From Anarhynchus alexandrinus (lineage: Eukaryota; Chordata; Aves; Charadriiformes; Charadriidae), in assembly GCA_008711295.1 (NCBI GenBank), contig VUYV01000508.1, forward strand, positions 280,010 through 344,009: DNA of 64,000 bases. Reading direction: 5' to 3'. Position numbers and translations under genes: made by a program. Under the pieces are notes generated by a model, which saw only the letters and a list, made by a program, of their open reading frames with translations, was not told where the DNA came from and ran no database searches. Position 1 is the first letter of the stretch, and each line of letters begins with the position of its first letter. Below, piece after piece: positions 1 to 14,600 of the stretch.

Positions 1-578
1 AGTTCTTCTCTAAACCCAAATCACCATCTGTTTTGGGAAAAGGAGAAGAGCAGCAAAGCCAAGCAATTTGAGAGGGTTAGGTGGGCTGACACGGTTACAG
101 GGAGAGGTTCGGGGTTCTGGGGTCCAAAAGGAAAGGCTCTGCAGGCTGGATGTTGGTAAGACAGTGAAGAAAAACATCAAAACATATGTTCTGCGTCATG
201 TACAGCTCCGCAGGGTAAATGCCGCTTGGCTCCGATGTAAACGAAGACAGCAGCAAAGCTCTGGAAGGAGCCCTCCGGTTACGGTCCTCTTTGGCCAAGC
301 TGCAACGCAGCGCCGGTTTGCAAACCCCAACCCAAGCACGAGGGCACGGACCATGGCCCCACATCGCCTCCTAATTAAATATTACTCAGAGCAGCAGCAG
401 CGGGTTCATTTACAAGCCCGTTCCGACGCTGCTCTCATTAACCCTCACAGCTGGCTCTTTCTCTGCATCATCTCCCCAACAAACCCCAACTCTTCCTTTG
501 CTGTAAGAGGCTGTTACTGAACATTTTCATTTCAGTTTTCCTCCTCCGCGTATTTAGAAGCTCAGTCCGAAGACCCAC
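1..578 (-). other. RPE65: RPE65 intron 5 (partial)
   Basis: This is sequence downstream of the exon 5 donor on the minus strand. I looked for the next conserved exon (expected to begin around VDLCxYVSVNG) and did not find it, so exon 6 lies beyond the window. I see no repeat or other gene here. Confidence 0.8.
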
Positions 579-3257
<2,679 letters not shown>

Positions 3258-3321
3258 TTTTCTCCCCGATGAAGGGCCCGAGGCTCCGGCAGCCGACAGG
3301 CAGCAAAAGCCGTGTGTTGGG

Positions 3322-3328
3322 TATTTAT
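3322..3328 (-). promoter_or_regulatory. RPE65: TATA-like box of RPE65
   Basis: On the minus strand this reads ATAAATA within CCCCATAAATACCC, 65 bp upstream of the RPE65 start codon. It predicts transcription starting near 3295-3300 and a 5' UTR of about 40 nt. The box is seen in the sequence. The start site and UTR length are inferred. Confidence 0.65.
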
Positions 3329-3329
3329 G

Positions 3330-3965
3330 GGGCGCTGAGCCCTGCCGAGGGGAGCCCCGTGCCGAAACCGCCCCCGCCAATGAGCCCACCCTGGGAACAG
3401 AGCCGGCTTTCAGCACCGAAATCCTCCCCGGGCTTTGAGAGGTTTTTGTCTTGCCATTCACACAAAAAAGGGCTTTGAATGTTTTCCTGAGACCTAAATT
3501 CTTCCCAAGCAGAAGTGATTACAAAGGGGAAAAAAAAAACAACAAACCAAACCAAAACCCAGAAAGGAGTGAAACTGAGCGCGCTGGAGTCACGCCGGGC
3601 GCTTGGCACGGCCTCTCGGCTCCTCACCGGCACCCTGCGCCGCGGGGAGACCTTCCCGGCCCCGACGGACCGTGGGCAGAAAGAAACTGCTCCGTCCTGC
3701 AAAGGCATCTCGGTCCCGTGTGACGGAGCACGGCTGCAAACCGCGGATCAGCGCTTTGCCTCGGAGTGACTGGATTTTAGGGAAATCAAGAGATAAGATG
3801 TCAGTGTCAAGTATTATCATTCCTAGCTCCTGTACACATCGGCCACCAGCTTCTTCCTCCCTCTTGGGCTTCTGTGGAAGACTGTCTTTGCAAGCTTCAG
3901 CATGTTGGTACAAGCACGGCAAGACCAAACCCTGCCCACCAGCTGGGAGGGCATCAGGGAGCATC
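3330..3965. other. Upstream flank of RPE65
   Basis: This is non-coding sequence upstream of the RPE65 TATA-like box. It has a short A-rich stretch (about 3530-3560) and a GC-rich part (3590-3740). It should hold proximal RPE65 control elements, but I could not assign individual factor sites with confidence. Confidence 0.5.
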
Positions 3966-4955
3966 ATAGAATCGTTTAGAGAAGAGAAGGAAGGTGTCTT
4001 GGAAGGGACCTTTAAGATCATCAAGTCCAACAGTTAACCTCACACTGTCAAGTACAACACCAACCCATGTCCCTCAGCGCCACATCTGCCTGGCTTTTAA
4101 ATCCCTCCAGGGATGGCGACTCCACCACTGCCCTGGGCAGCCTGTGCCAGGGCTTGACAACCCTTTCCATGAAGAAATTTCAGATCGGAANNNNNNNNNN
4201 NNNNNNNNNNNNNNNNNNNNNNNNNNNNNNNNNNNNNNNNNNNNNNNNNNNNNNNNNNNNNNNNNNNNNNNNNNNNNNNNNNNNNNNNNNNNNNNNNNNN
4301 NNNNNNNNNNNNNNNNNNNNNNNNNNNNNNNNNNNNNNNNNNNNNNNNNNNNNNNNNNNNNNNNNNNNNNNNNNNNNNNNNNNNNNNNNNNNNNNNNNNN
4401 NNNNNNNNNNNNNNNNNNNNNNNNNNNNNNNNNNNNNNNNNNNNNNNNNNNNNNNNNNNNNNNNNNNNNNNNNNNNNNNNNNNCGGGCAGCTTTCCAGCC
4501 ACTCTGCCCCAAGCCTGTAGGGTCCATGGGGTTGGTGTGACCCAAGTGCAGCACCCGGCACTTGGCCATGTTGAACCTCACACCATTGGCCTCAGCCCAT
4601 CGTTCCAGCCTGGCCAGAGCCCTCTGTAGGGCCTTCCTACCCTCAAAGGGTAGGTGTCACCTGCAAACTTACTGAGGGTGCCCTCAACCCCCTCATCCAG
4701 GTCACTGATAAAGATATTAAAGAGATATTAAAGAGAACCGGCCCTAGTACTGAGCCCTGGGGAACACCACTTGTGTCCAGCTGCCAACCAGATTTAGCTC
4801 CATTCACCACCACACTTTGGGCACGGCCATCCAGCCAGTTTTTTACCCAGCGAAGCGTACGCCCATCCAAGCCATGAGCAGCCAGTTTCTCCAGGAGAAT
4901 GCTGTGGGAAACGGTGTCAAAGGCTTTACTAAACTATAAGTAGACATCATCATCC
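3966..4955 (-). mobile_element. CR1 LINE copy interrupted by an assembly gap
   Basis: A minus-strand CR1. The inverted 3' tail begins with CATAGAATC at 3966. At 4643-4870 the minus strand still reads as reverse transcriptase, including [16 protein letters not shown] 293-base run of N (4191-4483) interrupts the copy. Its left part differs from the derived group and matches another subfamily (CCTGTGCCAGGGCTTGACAA). About 18 extra bases interrupt the tail near 3982-4000. Confidence 0.9.
4191..4483. other. Assembly gap (293 N)
   Basis: This run of N lies inside a CR1 copy, a typical place for short-read assemblies to break. The nine bases before the gap, AGATCGGAA, do not match the CR1 sequence expected there (see findings). 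Confidence 0.99.
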
Positions 4956-6127
4956 CTACTGGCTGCTCTTGCTGTCCCTGTACGCTGCTGTCTGCTTACG
5001 GCCAGCGTTTCCCCTCGCTTTTACTTCAGCGTGTTCCAGTAGGGTGGCACATACCAGCAGCCCCAGTTGCTGCATACAGCAGATCTCTTAAGTCTAACGC
5101 ACAGAAATTTTTACACGGGGCGTTACCAGCCCTGCACACTCAGAAAGACGCCAAACCTGACCAGCCTTTGTTTGATGGGCAGCAGAGCAGTCGCTGGCAA
5201 AGCCAGCCCGAAGATCACTTTACAAAAGCATCTCTTGTAAGAGTAGACATTTATGAAAACAATGGTGCTGTAAGGAGTGATTTCAGAGATTAAGGAGATT
5301 AGGAAGATTACTGCTCTCCCCCTCACGGGCAGCCCGTGGTACAGGATGAAGACATTTCATAATACCATGTACCTTCGGGTGCTCCTCCCATACAAACAGA
5401 AGATACTGAGTTGAGCCTTCATGAGCTCTTTTCACTGAGGCCTCCCATTAACCCTTTATATGAAAAAAACCTTAATTATATGGCAATTTGTCTGTGAAAG
5501 CATCCTAGCAATAAATATATTCAATATAAATTCAAGTGCACGCTCAAGGCCTTTCAGCAGTACAAATAATTTTTAATTAACCCCAGTATAAGGACTCAAA
5601 ACAGCGTCCTAATCTTTGATGTCACGAAAATTCAGTGTTGCCATGGTGACAGCGTCTTCCCAGGCCTCGTCCTCCCCCAGTGGCTCAGGAGGCAGAGATC
5701 CAAAAATTTCCCTGGCCCCACACACCAGCAGCCAAGTTTTCCTCCTTCTGCATCGTACCAGCACTGAGCAGGATCCGGCCCTGTGGACGTGGTGGCAACA
5801 GTCAGAAGAAGGACGGCCACCGCAGGCAGCCTCCATCCAGCCCCTATGGTTGTCCTCCCTTTTCAATCACCGCTGCCCAGATGGCATCTGCCTGCCAGGA
5901 CCACCTCCCCGGGAGCCAGGGCCAGAAGGGATGAGCAAGATCGGCTGCTCACAGACAGCTGTGGTCTTGATGCTTCAGGCTGGTACGGGAAGACAAAATC
6001 CAAAGAACACTCTGCTATTACACTTTGCGCTGCAGAACTTGGAGCTGTTCTAGACTCCACACAGCCCTCAGTAACCCAGTTTAGAAAGATCCATTTTAAA
6101 CACGGTTTGGACTAAATGTCCAAACCT
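4956..6127. other. Intergenic, no gene seen
   Basis: This is unique-looking sequence between two CR1 copies. It is AT-rich at 5450-5580 and moderately GC-rich at 5640-5950. Open frames here have no recognisable domains and overlap each other on both strands, so I call no gene. Confidence 0.6.
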
Positions 6128-6995
6128 GAGTGGTGCAGCTGACACGCTGGAGGGACGGGATGCCATCCAGAGGGACCTGGACAGGCTCGAGAAGTGGGCC
6201 TGTGCAAACATCATGACGTTCAACAGGGGCAAGTGCAAGGTCCTGCACGTGGGTCAGGGCAACCCCTGGTATCAATTCAGGCTGGGGGAGGAAGGGATGG
6301 AGAGCAGCTCCAAGGAGAAGGACTTGGGGATGTTGGGGGATGAGCAGCTCACCAGGAGCCGGCAATGTGCGATCGCAGCCCAGAAAGCCCCCCGCACCCC
6401 GGGCTGCATCCCCAGCAGCGTGGCCAGCAGGGCGAGGGGGGGATTGTGCCCCTCTGCTGCGCTCTGCTCTGGGGAGACCCCCCTGCAGTGCTGCCTCCAG
6501 CTCGGGGGGTCCCCACAGCAGAAGGCCACGGAGCTGTTGGAGCGGGGCCAGAGGAGGCCCCGGAGACGCTGCGAGGGCTGGAGCCCCTCTGCTGGGAGGA
6601 CAGGCTGGGAGAGTTGGGGGGGTTCAGCCTGGAGAAGAGAAGGCTCCGGGGAGACCTCAGAGCCCCTTCCAGTCCCTAAAGGGGCTCCAGGAGAGCTGGG
6701 GAGGGACTCTTCATCAGGTGGTGGAGCGATAGGACAAGAGGTAATGGCCTTAAACTAAAAGAGGGGAGATTTACAGTAGATATAAGGAAGAAATCTTTTA
6801 CAATGAGGGTGGTGAGACCCTGGCCCAGGTTGCCCAGAGAGGTGGTAGATGCCCCATCCCTGGAGGTGTTCAAGGCCAGGTTGGACGGGGCTTGGAGCAA
6901 CCTGGTCTAGTTGAATATGTCCCTGCCCATAGGGGGTTGGACAGGATGGTCTTTAAAGGTCCCTTCCAACCCAAACCATTCCGTGATTCTATGAT
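6128..6995 (+). mobile_element. CR1 LINE fragment (derived group)
   Basis: The copy begins in the region downstream of the reverse-transcriptase ADD motif (GACACGCTGGAGGGACGGGA) and runs to the 3' tail CATTCCGTGATTCTATGAT. The ORF2 frame is broken by the deletions shared with the copies at 999, 8772, 24480, 38925, 56349 and 60705. Confidence 0.93.
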
Positions 6996-7044
6996 AAATG
7001 ACCTCTGAAGGTCCCTTCCCACCAAAATTACGCTCCTATGATTT
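6996..7044 (+). mobile_element. Second, older CR1 3' end remnant
   Basis: Directly after the tail of the previous copy comes another degraded tail: GACCTCTGAAGGTCCCTTCC followed by CTCCTATGATTTT. The younger element probably inserted next to, or into, an older CR1 tail. Confidence 0.6.
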
Positions 7045-7792
7045 TCAGTCTTTCCTCTCCTCCCCTTAAAGTTTTAATTTCGCCACTTCTGTCCACTGCC
7101 CACATGCAGTTAAATTTGGAGGACACAGTTGCATCATGACTCAGCGCTGAGATTAGCCGTTAACATTTTATCCACATCACCTCCTGGCTGTTTTCTACCA
7201 GTTGCTTTCTTGGAGTCACCAGGTGCCACTGCTCACCAGCCGACACGAGACCAGGCAATGCGTCTGGTTTGACACTAACACCATGAACAGCATAAGACAG
7301 CCCATAACCTACTGACACATTATAAAACTGTTCTTCCTTTCACCTAATACAGCTGAAAAGGAGTTTGTGTTTGCACCAGTTAGCAAAAATGTGCTGCTAA
7401 GCACAAGAAGCAGCATCTCATCCCGCCTTTCTGTGCAGTAAAGGGATGCAACAAATGTATTTACCTCCGATTGCCAGCAGACCAGGTGGTATTTGCAGAT
7501 GGCCGTCACAAATAAGAGCTCTAAAGCGCTTCGGCAAAAGAGAAGAGAGTTCTGGATCTGTGTATTCAAAACAGTAAGTGCATATTCCAAACCCAAATAG
7601 CCTACCGCGACTGCCCCTCAACCGGCCACCTGCTGAGAGCAGCTTCTGATTCGCCCAAGACAGTATTTAGGAGAGCTAAACTGCGTTGGAAATTACATCT
7701 CTGCTGAACATGTCTTTAAATAAACATAGTCCGTTTCAAGTGAACGAAAATACTCAAACCAATGTAAGGGTTTAAAAAAAATAGTTTAAACA
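7045..7792. other. Intergenic, no gene seen
   Basis: This is AT-moderate sequence without recognisable coding or repeat content. Confidence 0.55.
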
Positions 7793-8057
7793 GGATGAGG
7801 CGGAATGGTTTTACACTAGAAGAGGGGAGATTGAGATGAGATATTAGGAAGGAATTTTTCCCTGTGAGGGTGGTGAGCTCCTGGCGCAGGTTGCCCCGAG
7901 AAGCTGTGGCTGCCCCATCCCTGGAGGTGTTCAAGGCCAGGTTGGACGGGGCTTGGAGCAACCTGGGCTGGTGGGAGGTGTCCCTGCCCAGGGCAGGGGG
8001 GTGGAATTTGATGATCTTCAAGGTCCCTTCCAACCTAAACCATTCTATGACTCTATA
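7793..8057 (+). mobile_element. CR1 LINE 3' fragment
   Basis: About 265 bp of CR1 3' end, starting at GATGAGGCGGAATGGTTTTA and ending with AACCATTCTATGACTCTATA. It carries the conserved block GCCCCATCCCTGGAGGTGTT. Confidence 0.93.
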
Positions 8058-8771
8058 ACAGAAGTTAAAAAGCCACAGTACACACAGTCTTTTATAGGTG
8101 AGAGACTGGAAATCGAGCACCAGCCCCTCGCCCACCCCACCGCCTCTGTGCAGAGGAAGGGAGCGAAGCCCAGTAAAACTGTTGCCTAAGACCCCAGTGC
8201 CGAATCCTAACGAGCAGACATGAACTGCTCCTCATGCAGAATCGTAGTTTTTGCAGTATGATACTTAAAAAAAATTATAAAAAGCTTCCAGTAAAAAATT
8301 TCGCTCAAGAGGAAACAATAGCGCAAAGAAAGGTTTAGATTAAAATTAAATTTGTATCTGTCATTTGTTTGGAATGCTTTAATTGTCCCATAGCTCGTCA
8401 ATTTGTCTATTTATTGACATTTTCGTTAAGTTCTGTCAAAATCTCAGAAGGGAACATTAACATGGATCAAGAACTCTGAATAATGAGGGCAGTCCTTTGA
8501 AAGCTAAATCCTAAGAAATGCGAGCTTCTCACCTAATAAGTTGCTTAACTGGAACACATAAATAAATAAAGTATTTACACAACACTTAACAGGTTGAGAA
8601 TAATTACAAGCAAGTTTAGGCAGATACTGGATTTTTCAAAGCAGATGACTACAGGTGTAACAGAGGATGAACATCTGTCACCTACTACACAAGCGTAAAG
8701 TTACCTACAGGATATTAAAGCATTACTCGTATTGCCTAAAACTGGGCTAATCTTTGTTTCTCATTTCAACG
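8058..8771. other. Intergenic, no gene seen
   Basis: This AT-rich stretch lies between two CR1 copies. I see no exon, RNA gene or obvious repeat. Confidence 0.55.
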
Positions 8772-9763
8772 TCCAAGTGGGAACCAGTGACGACTGGTGT
8801 TCCTCAGAGGTCAGTACTGGGACCAGTGATGTTCAACATCTTTGTTGGTGACATGGACAGTGGGGTCAAGTGCACCCTTAGCAAGTTTGCCGATGATACC
8901 AAGCTGTGTGGAGCAGTTGACACACTGGAGGGGAGGGATGGCATCCAGAGGGACCTGGACAGGCTGGGGAGATGGGCCCAAGCCAACTTCATGAAGTTCA
9001 ACAAGGCCAAATGCAAAGTCTTACATCTGGGTCGGGGCAATCCCAAGCACAACTGCAGGCTGGGCAGGGAACGGATCAAGAGCCACCCTGAGGAGAAGAA
9101 CCTGGGGGTGCTGATTGACGAGAAGCTCAACAGGAGCCGGCAATGTGCAACTGCAGCCCAGAAGACCAACCGCATCCTGGGCTGCATCAGAAGTGTGGCC
9201 AGCAGGGCGAGGGGGGGATTGTGCCCCTCTGCTCTGCTGTGGGGAGACCCCACCTGGAGTACTGCGTCCAGCTCTGGAGCCCCCCAACATAGAAAGGACA
9301 TGGACCTGTTGGAGAGGGTCCAGAGGAGGCCCCGGAGATGCTGGGAGGGCTGGAGCCCCTCTGCTGGGAGGACAGGCTGGGAGAGTTGGGGGGGGTTCAG
9401 CCTGGAGAAGAGAAGGCTCCGGGGAGACCTCAGAGCCCCTTCCAGTCCCTAAAGGGGCTCCAGGAGAGCTGGGGAGGGACTCTGGATCAGGGAGGGGAGT
9501 CATAGGACGAAGGGGAACGGTTTGAAACTGAAAGAGGGGAGATTTAGATGAGATATGAGGAAGGATTTTTTGACTCTGAGGGTGGTGAGCCCCTGGCGCA
9601 GGTTGCCCCGAGAAGCTGTGGCTGCCCCATCCCTGGAGGTGTTCAAGGCCAGGTTGGACGGGGCTTGGAGCAACCTGGGCTGGTGGGAGGTGTCCCTGCC
9701 CAGGGCAGGGGGGTGGAACTAGATGATCTTCAAGGTCCCTTCTAACCTAAGCCATTCTATGAG
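8772..9763 (+). mobile_element. CR1 LINE copy with reverse-transcriptase remnant
   Basis: This is the longest uninterrupted CR1 piece in the window. The + strand reads [16 protein letters not shown], then [16 protein letters not shown] (the ADD core of reverse transcriptase), then [19 protein letters not shown]. The frame is lost from about 9190 onward through deletions shared with other copies. It ends in the CR1 tail CCATTCTATGAGG. CR1 elements normally encode endonuclease and reverse transcriptase in ORF2. Here only the C-terminal half remains, so the copy is dead. Confidence 0.94.
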
Positions 9764-11462
9764 GATATGTCTTGTTTGGTACAGTATCGGAATACACAAA
9801 AAATACTGGATATTAACAAGAGAATTTACATGTACGTGGTGGCCTCATTTCCTCCAAAGTCCTTTAGCTGCCTTACATCAAATCAGTTCAGCTGCAGTAC
9901 CCATCAACCAGTCTCCCCCCCTTTTAACTGCCCATGGATCCATCAACACCTTTACCAGTGCCTTTTCCGACCCCCATTGTCCCATTCTTTTCTCCATGAA
10001 GCAAGGAGATGCAGTGACAAGAGCTGTGTTCAGACTGAGGCAGATCCATTACTGCTCCCGCTCACAGTACGTGCTCTACAAAAACGTCACTGTGCTTCCC
10101 GTCATTCCAGTACATAATGGTCACGTTTACAGATTACAAGCAGCAATATCTATAGGTCTCACAGTGGAGCTTGTGCTTGGCCCGTTGGCTGACTATAGCT
10201 CCAAATCACATCTTCCCCAAATGACACCACTTTTAATATAAATAATGTTTCAATGAATCCCTTAAAGGTTGATCCATCTTTTGCTATACCACATTATTTT
10301 TACCCTGTTAAGAGGAAAGGGACTTTTTTTTTTTTTTTTACATTAATTCTTATTTAAAATTCCCTTGAATGCCCAGGCTTCGCCCCTACGCGCTATCAGT
10401 GTCTCTCTGGGAAAACAAACAAAAGGATTTCAGGCTTTTTCTTTTTTTTTTTGACAGATATAAATATGGGGGAGAGAAAAGCGGCCGTTTCTCTCCAACC
10501 CCAGTACTGAACACTGACATCATTCACCACTGGTGACTCACTAGTTTTTTGCCCAAAGCATTTCTGTCTAAATACTAAGCTGGTATCTCCTTTACTGAAA
10601 ACACTTACTTTGAATTGTTCTCTCACAGAAATACTCCTGCAGATTTATACTCTTGCGGGGGAGCCCTGGTCCCGTCAGAATTAATAAGCAAACATCTAAC
10701 TCTGGAAAAAAAACAGGAAAATTAATGTGTTCTCATTCTATTTGTTGTCACTTCACATATCATCCATCATCTCTATTATTTTGAGAAGCATACTGATAGA
10801 TCCAAAATAAGTTTTCCGTGCAAGCGTCAGAAATATACCCAAGACTTTTAATGTAAATAAATATTCAAAAGCTTATGTGATTTTTACAGATAAGCTGAAG
10901 TATTTTATGGAGTCAGATAATCCTTTATTTATGGTGAATTTCTGGCTCCCTTGGAAACAACAGAACCAACTTTCAAATTAGTCCCAAACTCAAAGACCAT
11001 TGTTTTCTTCAAAGACAAATATTTTGAGAATATAAGGAAGGCACTTATTCACAACATACAAACATTTAAAAACCTACACAAACAATAATAAATGGCATGA
11101 ATTCCTGAACAGACATTAAAAAAGTTACAATAATATGCATATCATTAGTTTCCCATATGAAAACCATATATAAATTTTTGGTTCCTAATAGCTTTATGCT
11201 TATTTTCACATTTATTTTACTGAGCATAATATACTGTAATAATTTGTAAACAGATAAATATTTATTTCTCTCTTATAAGTAATTCAAAAAGTTATCTGCA
11301 CAGAAAAAAAAAGTTATTTTGGCACCTTTCAACACAGTGTCCATGTAAACATTTCTTCCTTCTACACATACAGCCACCGCCAAATTTCTGTAGCAAGTGC
11401 CCTTTGGTAAAACATTCACACATCCATCCATCAAATAAATAAGCGGCTGAAGCGTAGTTCAG
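9764..11462 (-). other. DEPDC1: DEPDC1 3' flank, probable 3' UTR
   Basis: This AT-rich sequence follows the DEPDC1 stop codon on the minus strand. Minus-strand AATAAA hexamers lie at 11261-11266, 11211-11216 and 10924-10929. These are possible polyadenylation signals, but I cannot tell which is used. Short T runs lie at 10325-10340 and 10440-10452. No other gene is seen. Confidence 0.5.
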
Positions 11463-11603
11463 TTAATATCTTAGGCTACGAAATCTTGGTTTTCTTAGGC
11501 TAAGCATTGGTTGTTTGATGGTGGGTTTGTTCTCAAATAGCATTGCTTCATTTTCTGTAGTTGGAAATCTGCTCTGGTAGATCAGAGGGTATTCCTTCTG
11601 AAA
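11463..11603 (-). CDS. DEPDC1: DEPDC1 coding exon 12 (terminal)
   Basis: The exon has 141 nt including the TAA stop at 11463-11465, with acceptor TTTTCTAG after a pyrimidine tract. It encodes [17 protein letters not shown] through [10 protein letters not shown], the conserved C-terminus, one residue longer than the human tail. Confidence 0.95.
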   Translation of the reverse strand, partial: FQKEYPLIYQSRFPTTENEAMLFENKPTIKQPMLSLRKPRFRSLRY

Positions 11604-14600
11604 CTAGAAAAAAAAAATTAAAATAAAATATGAGGTTCCACCAAGAACTCCAGCTGTGCAGGGCTTGAGCACAAATCACCTTGTAAGGGTGCACATCAGC
11701 AGGAGGAGCGAGACTATTGGCATGTAAAGTAACTCTGCTGTGAGACTTAACCAAAGCTGTAGCCAGTCAAACAGCAATTTTATCAGGCACTCCATCTTCT
11801 GTTGAAATGAGAAAAGCTTCTGAGCTCGTTTTCTTCCCAAGGTTTTTTAGCTACTGTGACTGGAATAGCGCTAGGAGCAAACACGACTCTGTTCGAACTG
11901 CCGGACCTCCATTTGCAGTGACAGCCCGCAGTCGCTCACCGTGCTGCTCATCAGCTGAGCAACAGCAACGCCGCGTCGTGTTTGAGCAGCGTGACCAGCG
12001 TTCCAGCCCCAAGCAAGGCCGGCAGTCGCCCACGGGAAGCCCCGCTGTCTGGCCAGCATGGCTGCCTGTTCTGGTGGTGCTTGGAAACCCGTCTTTCAAG
12101 AATCACAATGATAAATGTGTTTTACCTAAACGGAAGCTAAGATTCAGAAGATTTTGAAGGTATTCTCTCAGGAAATCTTGCTACTTAACCAAGGGAGTTA
12201 TTTCTCAATCCCTACAGATACACAACTAAACAAAAAATATCTGGCTTCAGAGACATGTTTTTGACATTTTACCTGTTTCCTACATAAGGCCTCAGGAAGG
12301 AATAATGGTACATACATCTACATCTACATCCATCTGCATCTACAATAGCACATACATACATACATCTATGCATCAGCCAAAGCTTTCTGCTTTCTACAGA
12401 AAATGACACCACTTGTAACTTTCGGTGATAACCCAAGTTGAACCTAACCCTCTAGAAAGCGAAATGTATTTGGCTTTGCCCAACAAAAAGTATCAAAACT
12501 GAATAATGGCTCCAAAACGTTGTGATTTATCACACCACCAGCTATCCCAGCACAAATGGCAAGACTGTAACGATACAGCTCTGTGAATTTTAAAAATAAA
12601 CTTTGCTAACATGTGGCCCCTACAGTACAAGCTGCTGCTGGACTTTGGTGAGAACTCATCAAAAATTTAAGTATGTACTTTAAGTTTTACTATTAGAGGA
12701 TTTTAGTTTATTTCCTTCCTCCCCACTTAAAGCGCTGCTGTGTATCACTTCTTACTGCTTGCTTACCCCAAGTTTTAATCAGCTGTAATTAACTACTCTC
12801 CTTTACATGCAGGAAGTATTAATGAACTTGAACAAAAGTCCAGCCTTCACTTTTACAGGACCAGAAAGTTTTCATCACACATATGAAAGTCAGTGTTGCA
12901 GAAGCTGGAGGAGGGGCACCAAAGAGAAAGAAATGTGCTTGCTCTGAAAAGCTGCTTTCTCAAATTTGAGTCACAAGACTCGCTTAGGAGATTCTAGGAC
13001 AAGTACAATACTATTCAGTTGGTCAGAAATACTTGCCAAAGGTTTTCCGAAAAAGAAAAAAACCCTCCAGTATTAAATCCTGCCAGAATTGCTGTATTTT
13101 AGATTTAGTATTAGGCAATATGTTAGTAGGTCACAGAAGTGCCAGATAATCTTGAGAAATATACATGTTACAAAACACAAAGCTACAGAAAAGAATGTCT
13201 CAGAATTGTGAGCAGACAGAGCTTGACCTCGTAAAGCAAAAACAAACAAACAAACAAAAGCAAAACTGCTATTATTGCCTATTGATTTTAAGCCCATCCA
13301 TAGTATTTTAATGGTAACCCTGTATAGCCAGTCCACCACACTAAACCCTGCTAAAACTCTAGCGCACATTATGCAACGGAGAGCAGTATTTTAGACTAAT
13401 TTTATACTGGTTTTAAATCATTGTTTGAATGCTACTGCCACCAGACAGTATCAAACACTGTCTTTAAAACCCCTGTCAGAGCATGCAGTCAAAGCACATG
13501 AAATCTCTCTCCTCTATGAAAGGAGCATCTCTCTCCACGCATTCTGCTCTGTTCTGTACCAGGGTCTTGTGACCGAGATCCTTCTCTCACAATAGCATTT
13601 TCAGAAGTAGATGCAATATTCACCAAGTTCCTTACCTGTTTTAACTTTTTCCTTTTGTCTTTCACAGACAAGTTTTTATCTTTGATAATGTTCTCCAAGA
13701 GCTCTGCCACCGCAGCTTGAGAGGTAGAAACCTTTTGCTCTTCAAACTCCTGAGGAGTTATTTGTTTGCAGTACGAATATGTTGGCAATATGGCACAGAT
13801 TTCTTCCTTTGGATATTTGCACTGAAACAAAAAGTTAGAGAAGAGGTCTGCATATCCTCAAATTATTATGTACTATTTCAGTAAGAAGGTACCTAACAAA
13901 CATCCAAGCGTACTCACTTACAGTGACATCGCAAGTTGCAAAAACTTATAATGTAGCTAATATCTATGATTGCACCAACAGTTTAATAGTTAAAGTTTGC
14001 ATTCAAAATATAGTGGGTTTATTTGCAGTTTTCCCATTACACCTTCAGAATTAGTAAATACTCTGCAATCAGCAATTGAACTTAAACTTCGGTCATGCCA
14101 CCAACCTCAGCCATCTTCACGTATTCTATGTGATCTCGCACTGCAACCTGCAGGTAAGTTGGTACTTTAAATATTTCTTGTTGATGGTCCATTAGAAAGG
14201 AAACTAATCGCGTAGAAAGCAGCTCATCGAGATCTACTTCTTCTGCACAGCATAGCACGCATCGAGAAAAGGTCTGTATCATCTGTAAGTGTTTAGCAGA
14301 TCATTAGTACATGCAGGTGAGGGATTTGCCTGCTTTCCAGTCACAGTGCACAATGAACCGACTTTCACTGCAACCTCTCTTGCCTACACCAGTGGTCAAG
14401 AGGGGAGGAAAACATTATTTTCTCCTCATCTGAAATAAAGTAACTTCTTGTAACATTAGACTGATACTTTTTTGAATTGAACAGTACTTTCGATTAAGAA
14501 ATACATGTTTTAAAGAGGTAATAATAAGAAAAAGTCTTCCCCTGTAGAAAAGCGTACATCTTCAATTAGCCATTTTGAGACAAGTGAGATGATAAAAAAA

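Noticed and set aside
1..578. RPE65 exon 6.
   Set aside because: The conserved segment that follows residue 165 was not found in any minus-strand frame, so it lies outside the window.
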